Origin: an uncultured Actinomycetes bacterium
Lineage (GTDB): Bacteria > Actinomycetota > Actinomycetes > Nanopelagicales > Nanopelagicaceae
NCBI GenBank assembly: GCA_903822425.1
Contig: CAIJOY010000032.1
Location: 1-64,000 of the forward strand
Reading direction: 5' to 3'
DNA: 64,000 nt
Shown here in pieces: positions 42,945-53,345 of the stretch (within the stretch, counting starts at the first letter, position 1; each line of letters begins with the position of its first letter). A program made the position numbers and the translations under genes. Below the pieces are notes generated by a model that was given only the letters and a program-made list of their open reading frames with translations, was not told the DNA's origin and did not search any database.

Positions 42945-44609
42945 GTGAGCTCCCATAGCGATCTTCTAGCGACCAAGATCACCGCTGCCTTAACGGCCTG
43001 CGTGGATCGGGGCGAGTTGAGCTGCGAAATCCCGAGCACGATTTCACTCGAGCGTCCAAAGAATCGCGACCACGGTGACTATGCCTCATCTATTGCATTG
43101 CAAGTTGCAAAAAGTGCAGGACGAGCACCACGTGAGATTGCCGAATTATTGAAACGAGATTTGGAAGCACTCCCTGAGGTTGCCAAGGTTGATATTGCAG
43201 GTCCAGGCTTTATAAACATCACCTTAGAGCGGGCAAGCCAAGGCGAAATTGTGCGACAGATTCGCCAAGGTGGTTCTAACTTTGGAAATGGCACATCCCT
43301 CAATGGCGTAGCGGTGAACTTAGAATTCATTAGCGCAAACCCAACAGGGCCACTACACCTTGGGCACACACGTTGGGCTGCAGTAGGAGATGCACTCGGT
43401 CGAGTACTTAGCGCCGCAGGTGCGAAAGTAACTCGAGAGTTTTATATCAACGATCGCGGAAATCAGATGGACCTATTTGGTGCATCAGTGCGCGCTGCAG
43501 CCATGGGGCAAGCGATACCAGAGGATGGGTATCAAGGGGCATACATTGCAGATTTAGCTGCAGCAGTTGTTGCAAAAGATCCTGGCATTTTGAATGTTGC
43601 CGGAGATTTGCAGTTTGTTGAGTTTCGTGAACGCGCTTACACGGCTCAGCTTAAGAGTCAACAAGATGTGCTGGATGAATTTGGTACGAAATTTGATGTT
43701 TGGTTTTCTGAGCGTAGTTTGCATAGTAGTGGCGCAGTCGAACATGGACTAGAAAAGTTGCGCTCGCAAGGACATGTCTTTGAACTCGATGGCGCAACCT
43801 GGCTTCGCACCACAGATTATGGTGACGACAAAGACCGCGTCTTGGTGAAAAGTGGTGGGGAATTAACCTATTTTGCATCCGATACTGCCTATTACATCAA
43901 TAAGCGCGAACGCGGCTCTGATATTTGCATTTACATGTTAGGAGCCGATCACCATGGGTATGTCAATAGATTAAAAGCGATTGCAGCATGCGCAGGAGAT
44001 GATCCTAAGTACAACATCGAAATTTTGATTGGGCAACTAGTAAAAATTATGGAAGGTGGCGAAGAAGTAAAACTTTCTAAGCGCGCCGGTACCATCATTA
44101 CCCTGGAAGATCTCGTGGAAAAAGTAGGTGTGGATGCTGCTCGCTATACCTTGATCCGCTATCCAGTGGAAACCCCAATGGTGCTCGATGTTGATGTGTT
44201 GAAAAAGCGGACCAACGAAAATCCTGTTTATTACGTTCAATATGCGCATGCTCGCATCGCTGGCGTTTTACGCAATGCCCAAGAACTTAAAGTTCCAGAT
44301 TCACTCGAAGATTTCGATCCAGCATTATTGGTGCATGATCGCGAAAATGAATTACTTGGTGCATTGGCTGAATTTCCTCGTGTGGTAGCAAGTGCTGCTG
44401 AGATGCGTGAACCTCATCGAGTTGCTCGTTACTTGGAAGTGTTAGCAGGGGTTTATCACGGTTTCTATGCAGATTGCCGAGTTCTACCACTGGGAGATGA
44501 AGCGATTACAGCAACTCATTCTGCACGTGCCAATTTGTGTGCGGCAACAAAGCAAGTTCTCGGTAATGGCCTGCAATTGCTTGGCGTGAGTGCACCGGAG
44601 AGGATGTAG
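42945..44609 (+). CDS. argS: arginyl-tRNA synthetase
   Basis: A 554-residue class I synthetase. The HIGH motif is in TGPLHLGHTRWAAVG, the KMSKS-like motif in VKLSKRAGTIITLEDL; the anticodon-binding helical domain is C-terminal. An ATG at 42897 would add 16 residues of low-complexity character; GTG at 42945 fits the family's usual start and has a -10 hexamer 7 nt upstream. It heads a run argS-lysA-hom-thrC-thrB, with lysA only 5 bp downstream. Confidence 0.95.
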   Translation: MSSHSDLLATKITAALTACVDRGELSCEIPSTISLERPKNRDHGDYASSIALQVAKSAGRAPREIAELLKRDLEALPEVAKVDIAGPGFINITLERASQGEIVRQIRQGGSNFGNGTSLNGVAVNLEFISANPTGPLHLGHTRWAAVGDALGRVLSAAGAKVTREFYINDRGNQMDLFGASVRAAAMGQAIPEDGYQGAYIADLAAAVVAKDPGILNVAGDLQFVEFRERAYTAQLKSQQDVLDEFGTKFDVWFSERSLHSSGAVEHGLEKLRSQGHVFELDGATWLRTTDYGDDKDRVLVKSGGELTYFASDTAYYINKRERGSDICIYMLGADHHGYVNRLKAIAACAGDDPKYNIEILIGQLVKIMEGGEEVKLSKRAGTIITLEDLVEKVGVDAARYTLIRYPVETPMVLDVDVLKKRTNENPVYYVQYAHARIAGVLRNAQELKVPDSLEDFDPALLVHDRENELLGALAEFPRVVASAAEMREPHRVARYLEVLAGVYHGFYADCRVLPLGDEAITATHSARANLCAATKQVLGNGLQLLGVSAPERM

Positions 44610-44614
44610 CCACT

Positions 44615-45934
44615 ATGTCACAGGTTTGGTCTTCAAAAGTTACATTCGCACATGGCCAATTGCACTTGGCAGGAGTACCTGCAAAGCAATTAGCAGAAGA
44701 ATTTGGTACACCAACATTCTTTCTCGACGAGGCAGATTTCAAGGCCCGTGCTGCAACCTGGGGTAATGCTCTAAGTGCATCCTTTGGGCAAAATGCCGGC
44801 AACGTGTATTACGCAGGAAAAGCATTTTTATGTATTGAAGTCGCTAAATGGATTGCACAATCTGGCATTGGGTTAGATGTTTGTACTGGCGGCGAGCTTG
44901 CAGTCGCACTTGCTGCAGATTTTCCGGTTTCTAAAATTCAAGTTCACGGCAACAATAAATCTAAAGCGGAAATTAGAAAAGCCGTTGAAGTTGGAGTAGG
45001 CACGATTGTTGTCGATTCGTTAATCGAGATTGAGCGCATTGCGGCAGCAGCCAAGTTAGCTCATAAAGTTCAGAAAGTTTTGCTGCGTTTAACTCCTGGC
45101 ATTGAAGCGCATACCCATGAGTCGATTGCTACCGCACATGAAGACGTGAAGTTTGGTTTCTCTATATCTAGTGGCTCTGCATGGGAGGGGGTGCTCGCAA
45201 CTCGCAAGCACCCAGAAATTGAAATTTGTGGATTCCACGGGCACATAGGCTCTCAAATTCTCTCCATGGATGCATTCGCAGTTGCAGCAGATCGCTTAAT
45301 TGAATTTCTTGCAAAATATCGTGATGAGTTTGGAGTGCAATTGCCCGAACTTGATCTAGGCGGAGGATATGGAATTGCCTATTTGCCTGAAGATCAATCA
45401 CTTGCCCCCGAGACTGTTTTGCCCGCGCTATTTGATGCAGTGCAGAATGCTTGTGCGAAGTACAAGATAGATATGCCACGAATCTCGATTGAACCTGGTC
45501 GCGCAATCGTGGGGCCTGCAATGTTCACTTTATATGAAGTAGGAACAACAAAAGAAGTAGTACTTGAATCGGGTGCTACTCGAAACTACATCTCAGTTGA
45601 TGGTGGAATGAGTGACAATATCCGCCCATCTTTATATGGAGCTGAGTACACCGCAGTCATCGCAAACCGGGTATCGACATCTACAGTGAGATCATCTCGA
45701 ATCGTTGGAAAACATTGCGAAACTGGCGATATCGTTATTCGCGATATTGCTTTGCCATCTGACCTTGCACCTGGAGATTTGCTCGCCGTCCCCGCCACGG
45801 GCGCATATGGTCGCAGCATGGCAAGCAATTACAATCATGTGCCAAGACCTCCTGTAGTAGCCGTTATAGATGCAAAGGCGCGCGTGATTGTGCGTCGAGA
45901 GACCGAGGCAGATCTTCTCGGCCTGGATATGTGA
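44615..45934 (+). CDS. lysA: diaminopimelate decarboxylase
   Basis: A 439-residue PLP enzyme making lysine from meso-diaminopimelate. The PLP Lys is in VYYAGKAFLCIEVAKW, as in actinobacterial LysA; HGNNKSKAEI, GFHGHIGSQIL, LDLGGGYGIAY and the substrate-binding EPGRAIVGPA are present, with YVSVDGGMSDN-type sequence near the C-terminus. It is in line with argS (5 bp) and hom (12 bp), linking lysine and threonine synthesis from aspartate semialdehyde. Confidence 0.96.
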   Translation: MSQVWSSKVTFAHGQLHLAGVPAKQLAEEFGTPTFFLDEADFKARAATWGNALSASFGQNAGNVYYAGKAFLCIEVAKWIAQSGIGLDVCTGGELAVALAADFPVSKIQVHGNNKSKAEIRKAVEVGVGTIVVDSLIEIERIAAAAKLAHKVQKVLLRLTPGIEAHTHESIATAHEDVKFGFSISSGSAWEGVLATRKHPEIEICGFHGHIGSQILSMDAFAVAADRLIEFLAKYRDEFGVQLPELDLGGGYGIAYLPEDQSLAPETVLPALFDAVQNACAKYKIDMPRISIEPGRAIVGPAMFTLYEVGTTKEVVLESGATRNYISVDGGMSDNIRPSLYGAEYTAVIANRVSTSTVRSSRIVGKHCETGDIVIRDIALPSDLAPGDLLAVPATGAYGRSMASNYNHVPRPPVVAVIDAKARVIVRRETEADLLGLDM

Positions 45935-45946
45935 AAGAGTAAGCAC

Positions 45947-47245
45947 ATGAATTCCTCGCTTCCTATCTTGAAAATCGGAATGCTTGGCTGCGGAAATGTG
46001 GGCAGCCAAGTTGCTCGCTTGCTCAAGGATGATCAGCGCGAACTTTCAACTCGATCAGGCGCTCAACTTCAATTAACAAAAATTGCTGTTCGAGATCTCA
46101 AAAATAAACGTGAAGGCTTAGACGCGTCGCTATTTACTACCGATGCACAGAGCATTGTCCAAGATCCTGAGATCAATATTGTTATAGAGGTGATGGGCGG
46201 AATTGACCCAGCACGAGAGTTAATTCTTTCTGCCTTTGCGCACGGAAAATCCGTAGTGACTGCCAATAAGGCGCTCCTAGCAACGCACGGAGCAGATCTT
46301 TATAGTGCGGCCGATGCCGCAGGAGTCGATCTTTATTACGAAGCCGCGGTTGCCGGAGCAATTCCAATTCTGCGCCCACTTCGTGAGTCACTGGTTGGTG
46401 ATCACGTGAAGAAGATTATGGGAATTGTTAACGGAACAACCAACTTTATTTTGACCAAAATGGATGAAGAAGGCCGCGCTTTCGCCGATGTATTAGCGCA
46501 AGCACAAGCATTAGGTTATGCCGAGTCAGACCCAACGGCAGATATAGAAGGAATTGATGCTGCTGCAAAGGCCGCAATTTTGGCGGGCCTTGCTTTTCAT
46601 ACACGCGTGACTGCAGCTGATGTGCACCGCGAAGGCATTAGCTCAATTACTGCAGCCGACGTAGCCGTTGCTAAATCCATGAACCATGTCATTAAGTTGT
46701 TGGCAATTGCTGAATTAACTTCTGATGACAAGATTTCGGTTCGAGTTCATCCATCATTGATTTCCCGCACTCATCCATTGGCTGCTGTGCGCGATGCTTT
46801 TAACGCAGTGTTTGTAGAAGCCGAATCTGCAGGAGAACTTATGTTCTATGGCCGAGGAGCAGGTGGTGCACCAACTGCAAGTGCCATTCTCGGAGACGTT
46901 GTTGCAGTAGCGCGTCACCGAACAGGTGGTGCCCTAGGACCAGGTGCAAGTGATTATGCCGAACGCGAGATCGTGCCACTCGGGCAAACCAAGACGAAGT
47001 ATTTGATTCGCCTCAACGTTGCTGATAAATCAGGTGTATTAGCAGCTATCGCACAAGCATTTGCAAGTGAAAATGTATCGATTCAGACTGTTCGCCAATC
47101 TGGTCGCGGGGCAGATGCTGAACTCATCGTCATGACTCACAGTGCGACAGAGCAAGCTTTGGCATCAACTGTTAAACGTTTATCTGACATGGATATGGTC
47201 AAGAGTATTGAAAGTGTTATTCGCGTTGAAGGGTCGGGACAGTAA
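45947..47245 (+). CDS. hom: homoserine dehydrogenase
   Basis: A 432-residue enzyme reducing aspartate semialdehyde to homoserine. The Rossmann motif is [15 protein letters not shown]; the catalytic core has [43 protein letters not shown] and [20 protein letters not shown]-terminal ACT domain (from about residue 350, [18 protein letters not shown]) suggests feedback control by threonine. Its TAA overlaps the thrC ATG by one base (TAATG). Confidence 0.96.
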   Translation: MNSSLPILKIGMLGCGNVGSQVARLLKDDQRELSTRSGAQLQLTKIAVRDLKNKREGLDASLFTTDAQSIVQDPEINIVIEVMGGIDPARELILSAFAHGKSVVTANKALLATHGADLYSAADAAGVDLYYEAAVAGAIPILRPLRESLVGDHVKKIMGIVNGTTNFILTKMDEEGRAFADVLAQAQALGYAESDPTADIEGIDAAAKAAILAGLAFHTRVTAADVHREGISSITAADVAVAKSMNHVIKLLAIAELTSDDKISVRVHPSLISRTHPLAAVRDAFNAVFVEAESAGELMFYGRGAGGAPTASAILGDVVAVARHRTGGALGPGASDYAEREIVPLGQTKTKYLIRLNVADKSGVLAAIAQAFASENVSIQTVRQSGRGADAELIVMTHSATEQALASTVKRLSDMDMVKSIESVIRVEGSGQ

Positions 47246-48309
47246 TGAGCACCCCGCATCAATGGCGTGGAGTCATTGAGGAATATCGCGATCGCCTACC
47301 TGTTAGCGCAAAGACGCCGGTCATCACACTGCGCGAAGGTGGAACCCCACTCATCCATGCAACACATCTTTCGTCGCTACTTAACAACGACATCTGGTTG
47401 AAATTTGAAGGGGCTAACCCAACGGGTTCTTTTAAAGATCGCGGAATGACGATGGCGATTTCTAAAGCAGCAGAAGATGGCGCAAAAGCAGTCATCTGCG
47501 CATCAACTGGAAATACCAGCGCGAGTGCCGCTGCTTATGCAACCAAAGCCGGAATGGTCCCAGCAGTGTTAATTCCGCAAGGAAAGATTGCCATGGGTAA
47601 ATTGGCTCAAGCGATCATTCACGGCTCTACTATTTTGCAAGTTGATGGAAACTTCGATGATTGTCTCAACCTTGCTCGTGAACTAGCCGATAAATATCCA
47701 GTAGCACTTGTCAATTCGGTCAACCCATATCGAATCGAAGGTCAAAAGACGGCAGCATTTGAAGTAATAGATTTTCTTGGCGATGCTCCAGACATTCACG
47801 CACTCCCAGTCGGTAATGCAGGAAATATCACTGCATATTGGAAGGGCTACAACGAATATCGTTCCGATTCGATTTCTACGAAGTTGCCACAGATGTGGGG
47901 TTTTCAAGCTGCTGGATCTGCTCCCATTGTGCGCGGTGAAATTGTTACCAATCCAGAAACGATTGCAACAGCTATCCGGATTGGAAATCCAGCTTCATGG
48001 AAGCAAGCTATTGCTGCTCGCGATGAATCATCTGGATTGATTGACGCTGTGACCGATGAGGAGATTTTGAGTGCGTATCGATTAGTGGCGGGTAAAGAAG
48101 GCGTTTTCGTTGAGCCATCTAGTGCTGCTGGACTTGCTGGCCTTATTAAATATGAAGCGCAAGGTAAGTTGCCACATGGAAAACGCATCGTAATTACTGT
48201 CACAGGTCACGGACTCAAAGATGTTTCGTGGGCTCTTGAAGGTGCGCCAGATCCCGTGGTGATCTCTCCGGATGTTTCGGCCGCCGCAGATGCATTGGGA
48301 TTAAGGTAG
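47245..48309 (+). CDS. thrC: threonine synthase
   Basis: A 354-residue PLP enzyme of the shorter class. The PLP Lys lies in [14 protein letters not shown]; the phosphate loop region is [14 protein letters not shown], and [13 protein letters not shown] follows. It converts O-phosphohomoserine to threonine. It is coupled to hom by a TAATG overlap and followed by thrB 8 bp later, so the last two steps of the pathway are adjacent, in the order thrC then thrB as in mycobacteria. Confidence 0.96.
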   Translation: MSTPHQWRGVIEEYRDRLPVSAKTPVITLREGGTPLIHATHLSSLLNNDIWLKFEGANPTGSFKDRGMTMAISKAAEDGAKAVICASTGNTSASAAAYATKAGMVPAVLIPQGKIAMGKLAQAIIHGSTILQVDGNFDDCLNLARELADKYPVALVNSVNPYRIEGQKTAAFEVIDFLGDAPDIHALPVGNAGNITAYWKGYNEYRSDSISTKLPQMWGFQAAGSAPIVRGEIVTNPETIATAIRIGNPASWKQAIAARDESSGLIDAVTDEEILSAYRLVAGKEGVFVEPSSAAGLAGLIKYEAQGKLPHGKRIVITVTGHGLKDVSWALEGAPDPVVISPDVSAAADALGLR

Positions 48310-48317
48310 GAACCACC

Positions 48318-49250
48318 ATGGCAAAGCCAACTTTTCGTGCGACTCCGATTCAAATTCAAGTACCGGCAACAAGTGCAAATTTAGGTCCAGGTTTTGATTG
48401 TTTTGGTTTAGCGCTAGGCATGTATGACCGTTACGTCGCACAAGTCACCGATGAAGTCGGCTTAGATCTAGATGTCACCGGTGAGGGCGCCGACTCTGTA
48501 CGCCGCGATGATAAAAATCTTATGGTTAAAGCGATGTTCAAAGGATTTGAACATATGGGAGGCAAACCCCGTGGCCTTTCGGTTCGAGCATTGAATGTGA
48601 TTCCACACGGTCGTGGCTTGGGTTCATCAGCAAGTGCAATCGTTGGTGGATTGGTTTTGGCTCGCGCACTCGTGCTTTCTGGAAATGAACGCATGATCGA
48701 TGAGGAACTTCTCAATATTGCAACCCAACTCGAAGGTCACCCAGATAATGTTGCTGCGGCACTTTATGGTGGAGTAACGCTAGCTTGGCAAGAATCACAA
48801 CACGGTCATCTGGTGGCACGCGCAGTTGGTATTAGCGTTGATCCAAGAATTACTGTTTTGGCATTCATCCCTAATCACTCGGTTGCAACATCAAAAGCTC
48901 GTAAGCTTTTACCAGAATCGATTAGTCATTTAGATGCAGTAGCAAACTCAACTAGAACAGCCCTCCTGGTTCATGCACTTTCAGGTCGCCCAGATCTGCT
49001 GTTAACAGCAACAGAAGATTTCCTCCATCAAAAATATCGTCAAGAAGTAATGCCAAAATCATTTACGCTTGTAACTAAGTTGCGTGCTGCGGGTGTAGCT
49101 GCATTTATTTCTGGAGCAGGACCAACAGTGTTGGTTTTGCACGCTGGAGACACCAAGGAGATTGCTGAATTAACACGGGCAGCCGGGGATGAGTTCAGCG
49201 TTAAAGAATTGCCGGTGAGTCCCACAGGCGCAGGGGTTATTTCCGCCTAG
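48318..49250 (+). CDS. thrB: homoserine kinase
   Basis: A 310-residue GHMP kinase phosphorylating homoserine. The ATP-binding motif is VIPHGRGLGSSASAIVGG; N-terminal PATSANLGPGFDCFGLAL and C-terminal AAFISGAGPTVLVL complete the GHMP pattern. It is the last gene of the lysA-hom-thrC-thrB run; a 164-bp gap to rho follows, with no strong terminator. Confidence 0.96.
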   Translation: MAKPTFRATPIQIQVPATSANLGPGFDCFGLALGMYDRYVAQVTDEVGLDLDVTGEGADSVRRDDKNLMVKAMFKGFEHMGGKPRGLSVRALNVIPHGRGLGSSASAIVGGLVLARALVLSGNERMIDEELLNIATQLEGHPDNVAAALYGGVTLAWQESQHGHLVARAVGISVDPRITVLAFIPNHSVATSKARKLLPESISHLDAVANSTRTALLVHALSGRPDLLLTATEDFLHQKYRQEVMPKSFTLVTKLRAAGVAAFISGAGPTVLVLHAGDTKEIAELTRAAGDEFSVKELPVSPTGAGVISA

Positions 49251-49414
49251 CTTTCCGATGGCTTGCTCACGGCTCTCTTGGCCTTGTTCGGGTTTGGCAG
49301 ATAGCCAAGGGCGATGCTAAGGTTTTGTCATCTGATACGCCGATGGCGATGAAACAGCTCAGATAAATCATCAGAAAATTCACGGGATTTTTCCCATAAC
49401 TGAAATGAAGATCA

Positions 49415-50962
49415 ATGACTGAAAAAGCTCCAGTACGCTCGAGCAGCCCCGAACTTGCATCAATGCTCCTGCCACAACTTCAAGAAGTTGCTGGCCAATT
49501 AGGAGTCGAGGGCGCCGGCAAGATGAAGAAAGCCGCACTTGTTACCGCGATTAGCGATCTGCAAGCTGCCAACCGCGAAGCTGCAAAACTTGAACGCGAA
49601 GCTAAACGAGCCGAACGCAATAACAACCGTAATAAGAAGCGCCAAGATTCTGATAAATCCGAAGATTCCGACGATGACTCACAGGAGTCAAAAAGTGATG
49701 ACCGTGGTCCAGATAACTCCGATCGTGGACGCAGTCGCGACAGAGGTCGCGATCGTGGTCGTGACCGAGGTCGCGATCGCAATCACCCTCGAGAAGAGCG
49801 CGAACCAGTGCTTTCTGAAGATGATGTACTTGTTCCTGTTGGCGGCTTAGTAGATATTTTGGAGAGTTATGCATTTATTCGCACAGGCGGATATTTGCCA
49901 GGGCCAAACGATGTCTACATCTCTTTGCAACAAGTCCGACGTTATGGATTGCGTAAAGGCGATGTAGTCACCGGAACTGTTCGCCAAGCGCGTGAAGGCG
50001 AGCGTCGCGAAAAGTTTAATGCGCTTATTACTTTGGAAACTATTAATGGAATGCAACCCGATGAAGCGCGCAACCGCGTTGAATTTGGCAAGCTTGTTCC
50101 GCTATATCCACAAGAGCGCTTGCGTCTTGAGACTGAACCTAACATTTTAACAACTCGAGTGATCGACTTGATTTCACCTATCGGTAAAGGACAGCGCGGA
50201 CTTATTGTTTCGCCTCCTAAAGCTGGTAAGACCATGGTTTTGCAAGCAATTGCTAATGCCATCACTACAAATAACCCAGAGTGTCACTTGATGGTTGTTT
50301 TGGTTGATGAGCGACCTGAAGAAGTTACAGATATGCAGCGTTCGGTAAAGGGTGAAGTGATCGCTTCAACTTTCGATCGCCCAGCAGATGATCACACAAC
50401 TGTTGCCGAACTTGCTATCGAGCGAGCAAAGCGCTTAGTAGAACTCGGCCACGATGTTGTTGTCTTGCTTGATTCGATCACTCGTTTAGGCCGCGCTTAC
50501 AACATTGCAGCTCCTGCAAGCGGTCGTATTTTGTCGGGCGGCGTTGACTCTGCAGCTCTATATCCACCTAAAAAGTTCTTCGGTGCTGCTCGTAATATTG
50601 AAGATGGCGGATCCCTCACGATTCTTGCAACTGCGCTGGTTGATACAGGCTCACGCATGGATGAAGTGATCTTCGAAGAGTTCAAGGGAACTGGAAATAT
50701 GGAACTTATCTTGGATCGTCGCCTAGCCGATAAGCGCATCTTCCCAGCTGTCAACGTTGTTGCCTCTGGTACTCGTAAGGAAGAAATCCTTATGGGTACA
50801 GAAGAGCTCAACATTGTCTGGAAATTGCGTCGCGTTCTTCATGCACTTGAACCACAGCAGGCTCTTGAGCTTCTACTTGAGAAGATGAAGGGCACTAAGT
50901 CCAACGTTGAATTCTTGATGCAGATCCAGAAGACCACTGTGGGACCAGGCAACGAGAACTAA
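49415..50962 (+). CDS. rho: transcription termination factor Rho
   Basis: A 515-residue Rho helicase with the actinobacterial insert. After the N-terminal helical part (about 1-60), a low-complexity stretch of about 75 residues is rich in Asp/Ser/Lys and then in RGRDRG repeats. The RNA-binding OB fold (YAFIRTGGYLPGPNDVYIS) and the ATPase with Walker A VSPPKAGKTMV, DERPEEVTDMQRS and the Q-loop region DSITRLGRAYN follow. Such inserts bind RNA and broaden termination in related species. The ATG lacks an evident Shine-Dalgarno or -10 hexamer at 6-7 nt. Confidence 0.97.
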   Translation: MTEKAPVRSSSPELASMLLPQLQEVAGQLGVEGAGKMKKAALVTAISDLQAANREAAKLEREAKRAERNNNRNKKRQDSDKSEDSDDDSQESKSDDRGPDNSDRGRSRDRGRDRGRDRGRDRNHPREEREPVLSEDDVLVPVGGLVDILESYAFIRTGGYLPGPNDVYISLQQVRRYGLRKGDVVTGTVRQAREGERREKFNALITLETINGMQPDEARNRVEFGKLVPLYPQERLRLETEPNILTTRVIDLISPIGKGQRGLIVSPPKAGKTMVLQAIANAITTNNPECHLMVVLVDERPEEVTDMQRSVKGEVIASTFDRPADDHTTVAELAIERAKRLVELGHDVVVLLDSITRLGRAYNIAAPASGRILSGGVDSAALYPPKKFFGAARNIEDGGSLTILATALVDTGSRMDEVIFEEFKGTGNMELILDRRLADKRIFPAVNVVASGTRKEEILMGTEELNIVWKLRRVLHALEPQQALELLLEKMKGTKSNVEFLMQIQKTTVGPGNEN

Positions 50963-51076
50963 TCCACGCTTAGATTCAGCACCGATTTCCTAGGAATAGC
51001 GCCTCGGCGTTACCCTTGGGCCATCACGAACTGGTTCACGTACTTCACACGACCCAGTCCTATGAAAGGAAAGAAC

Positions 51077-51292
51077 ATGAAGAAAGAGATTCATCCGCAA
51101 TATGGTGAAACTAAAGTCACCTGCGGTTGCGGCGAGACATTTACAACTCGCTCAACTGTCCCAAGTGGTTCTATCTATGTTGAAGTGTGTTCGGTTTGCC
51201 ATCCTTTCTACACAGGCAAGCAGAGAATTCTCGACACTGGTGGACGCGTTGCGAAGTTCGAAGAGCGCTTTGGAAAATCTGGCGCCAAGTAG
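51077..51292 (+). CDS. rpmE: 50S ribosomal protein L31 (zinc-binding type)
   Basis: A 71-residue L31 with [19 protein letters not shown] and the zinc ligands CGCGETF and [10 protein letters not shown], the Cys-containing (C+) form. ATG at 51077 is chosen: AAAGGAAAG precedes it, and the frame's ATG at 51062 would add five residues. It is monocistronic with a terminator right after it. Confidence 0.96.
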   Translation: MKKEIHPQYGETKVTCGCGETFTTRSTVPSGSIYVEVCSVCHPFYTGKQRILDTGGRVAKFEERFGKSGAK

Positions 51293-51303
51293 ATTTCTAA
51301 ACA

Positions 51304-51346
51304 GACCGCTTCCGTTACCCCTGTAACGGTTGCGGTCTTTTTATTT
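51304..51346 (+). terminator. Rho-independent terminator after rpmE
   Basis: A stem of 15 positions (GACCGCTTCCGTTAC with GTAACGGTTGCGGTC) with a 2-nt internal mismatch, a CCCT loop, and TTTTTATTT directly after. It separates rpmE from prfA. Confidence 0.88.
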
Positions 51347-51361
51347 CTCAAATTTCACACC

Positions 51362-51384
51362 AAGGACCGGAAGGACCGGAAGGA
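51362..51384 (+). promoter_or_regulatory. triple AAGGA ribosome-binding repeat before prfA
   Basis: AAGGACCGG occurs twice in tandem (51362-51379) and is followed by AAGGAG at 51380-51385; the last copy has normal spacing to the prfA ATG at 51391. Three Shine-Dalgarno-like sites in a 9-bp period are unusual and may be a slippage product. Confidence 0.6.
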
Positions 51385-51390
51385 GCAAAG

Positions 51391-52476
51391 ATGAGTACAG
51401 ACGATCGCTTTGCCCTTGCTCACGAGTTAGTCCGTGAATATGCCGAACTTGAAGCGCAAATGTCGAATCCAGATATTCATAACGATCAAGGCAAAGCTCG
51501 TCAACTTGGGCGACGTTACGCGCAGCTTGGTCCAGTTGCCGCTGGGTTTCGTGAATGGCGCATGGCTGAGGATGATTTGGCAGCAGCAAAAGAGTTAGCG
51601 GAAGTTGATGCTGATTTCGCATCTGAAATTGCTGGGCTAGAAATTGCCCGCGATGAAGCCGCCACAAAACTTGAAGAATTGCTTTTACCTCGCGACCCTA
51701 ATGATGATCGGGATGTAATTTTAGAAATTAAGGCCGGAGCCGGTGGAGATGAATCTGCACTCTTTGCAGGAGATCTTCTGCGCATGTATTTGCGTTATGC
51801 AGAAAAGCATGGCTGGAAAACAGAAATAATCGATGCAACCGAAAGTGATCTGGGTGGGTATAAAGACATTTCTATGGCAGTTAAATCCAAAGGCGTTCCA
51901 GAACCTGGCAAATCACCTTATGCCCGTTTGAAATTCGAAGGAGGGGTTCATCGAGTACAGCGTGTGCCTGAAACAGAGTCCCAAGGTCGAATCCACACAT
52001 CAGCTGCTGGCGTAATGGTCTTGCCTGAAGCAGAAGAAGTTGAAGTAGAAATAAACATGAATGATTTGCGTATTGACGTCTACCGCTCGAGCGGACCTGG
52101 CGGCCAAAGCGTAAACACCACAGACTCTGCGGTACGAATCACTCACATACCAACAGGCATTGTGGTTTCTTGTCAGAATGAAAAGAGCCAACTTCAAAAC
52201 AAAGAATCCGCACTTCGTATTTTGCGTGCTCGCATGCTCCTTGCTGCCCAGGAAGCGGCTATGGAAGCCGCATCGGCAGAACGCAAAAGCCAAGTGCGCA
52301 CCGTAGATCGTAGTGAGCGAATTCGTACCTATAACTATCCAGAAAACCGAATTAGTGACCACCGCGTGAACTTTAAATCCAACAATTTGGATGCCGTTCT
52401 CAATGGCGAATTGGATCCAATGATTCAAGCGCTCTTAGATGCCGATAAGGCAGCCAAACTTGCTTCTACTAGTTGA
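51391..52476 (+). CDS. prfA: peptide chain release factor 1
   Basis: A 361-residue RF1, reading UAA and UAG. The codon-recognition tripeptide region appears as [17 protein letters not shown] (PxT type), and the catalytic GGQ is in [16 protein letters not shown]. The N-terminal helical domain is of normal length. It follows rpmE after a terminator and is followed by prmC, whose product methylates the GGQ Gln of both release factors. Confidence 0.97.
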   Translation: MSTDDRFALAHELVREYAELEAQMSNPDIHNDQGKARQLGRRYAQLGPVAAGFREWRMAEDDLAAAKELAEVDADFASEIAGLEIARDEAATKLEELLLPRDPNDDRDVILEIKAGAGGDESALFAGDLLRMYLRYAEKHGWKTEIIDATESDLGGYKDISMAVKSKGVPEPGKSPYARLKFEGGVHRVQRVPETESQGRIHTSAAGVMVLPEAEEVEVEINMNDLRIDVYRSSGPGGQSVNTTDSAVRITHIPTGIVVSCQNEKSQLQNKESALRILRARMLLAAQEAAMEAASAERKSQVRTVDRSERIRTYNYPENRISDHRVNFKSNNLDAVLNGELDPMIQALLDADKAAKLASTS

Positions 52477-52488
52477 TGTAGATTCCGA

Positions 52489-53337
52489 ATGAATGTAAGA
52501 GAAATTCTAAAACCGGCAAAGGTAAGTCTTCGTGGCGCTGGATTCGAAGAAGTTGACGCAGAACATCTACTTGCGCATCTTCTTGGCATCAGCCGAATGG
52601 AACTGCACAACTCAATTCAGGTAGAGGAAGCACTTACGGCATATAGCGATAGCAAAGAATTGCAAACAGATTACGATCAATTAATTCAGCGTCGATTAGC
52701 TCATGAACCGGTGCAATACATTACTGGTTTGGCTTATTTTGCCGATCTGACATTGCATGTTGGTCCCGGGGTATTGATCCCTCGTCCAGAAACGGAATTG
52801 ATGATTGATCGGATTTTGGTGCACCTTTCCAACTTCACCGAGCCAACGAGTGTGATTGATTTAGGCGCCGGTGCTGGTTCATTAGCTTTGGCAATCGCCA
52901 CACAAGCGCCAATGTCGAGAGTAATTGCTGTGGAAGTGGCGCCAGAGGCTGTTTTTTGGTTGCGTAAAAATATAGAGGCCACTGGGGCAGAAGTACGCGT
53001 TGTTGAAGAAGATGTTGAAAGTGCACTGCCCGGCGTAAAAGCAGATGTCATCATTGCAAATCCACCGTATGTCCCAAGTGGGGAAGTTTTGCCAGCTGAA
53101 GTAAAGGATTACGAACCACACATTGCATTATTTGGTGGGCCAGATGGCATGGATATTCCAAAGCGCTTTTACATCGCTGCCGCCAGGCTCCTTAAATCTG
53201 GTGGTTTATTTGTTACCGAACACGGTGAAGAACAAGGACCAGCTGTGGCGAATGCTTTAGCTTCAGATTTTCATGATGTAGCGTTACATAACGATTTGAC
53301 CGATCGGCCACGTTGGACAACTGCGACAAGGAACTAA
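52489..53337 (+). CDS. prmC: release factor glutamine methyltransferase PrmC
   Basis: A 282-residue SAM-dependent methyltransferase that modifies the Gln of the GGQ motif in RF1 and RF2. The N-terminal helical domain has AEHLLAHLLGISRMEL; the SAM site is VIDLGAGAGSLALAIA, and the catalytic NPPY is in DVIIANPPYVPSGE. It lies 12 bp after prfA. The start has TAGATT only 4 nt before it, too close for the leaderless pattern seen elsewhere. Confidence 0.96.
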   Translation: MNVREILKPAKVSLRGAGFEEVDAEHLLAHLLGISRMELHNSIQVEEALTAYSDSKELQTDYDQLIQRRLAHEPVQYITGLAYFADLTLHVGPGVLIPRPETELMIDRILVHLSNFTEPTSVIDLGAGAGSLALAIATQAPMSRVIAVEVAPEAVFWLRKNIEATGAEVRVVEEDVESALPGVKADVIIANPPYVPSGEVLPAEVKDYEPHIALFGGPDGMDIPKRFYIAAARLLKSGGLFVTEHGEEQGPAVANALASDFHDVALHNDLTDRPRWTTATRN

Positions 53338-53345
53338 CTAAGAAG

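Noticed and set aside
49480-49782. Minus-strand Arg/Ser-rich frame inside rho
   Set aside because: It mirrors the RGRDRG repeat of Rho; the Rho frame is the real one.
52479-52488. Leaderless -10 element TAGATT before prmC
   Set aside because: Spacing to the ATG is only 4 nt, outside the 6-7 nt seen elsewhere.
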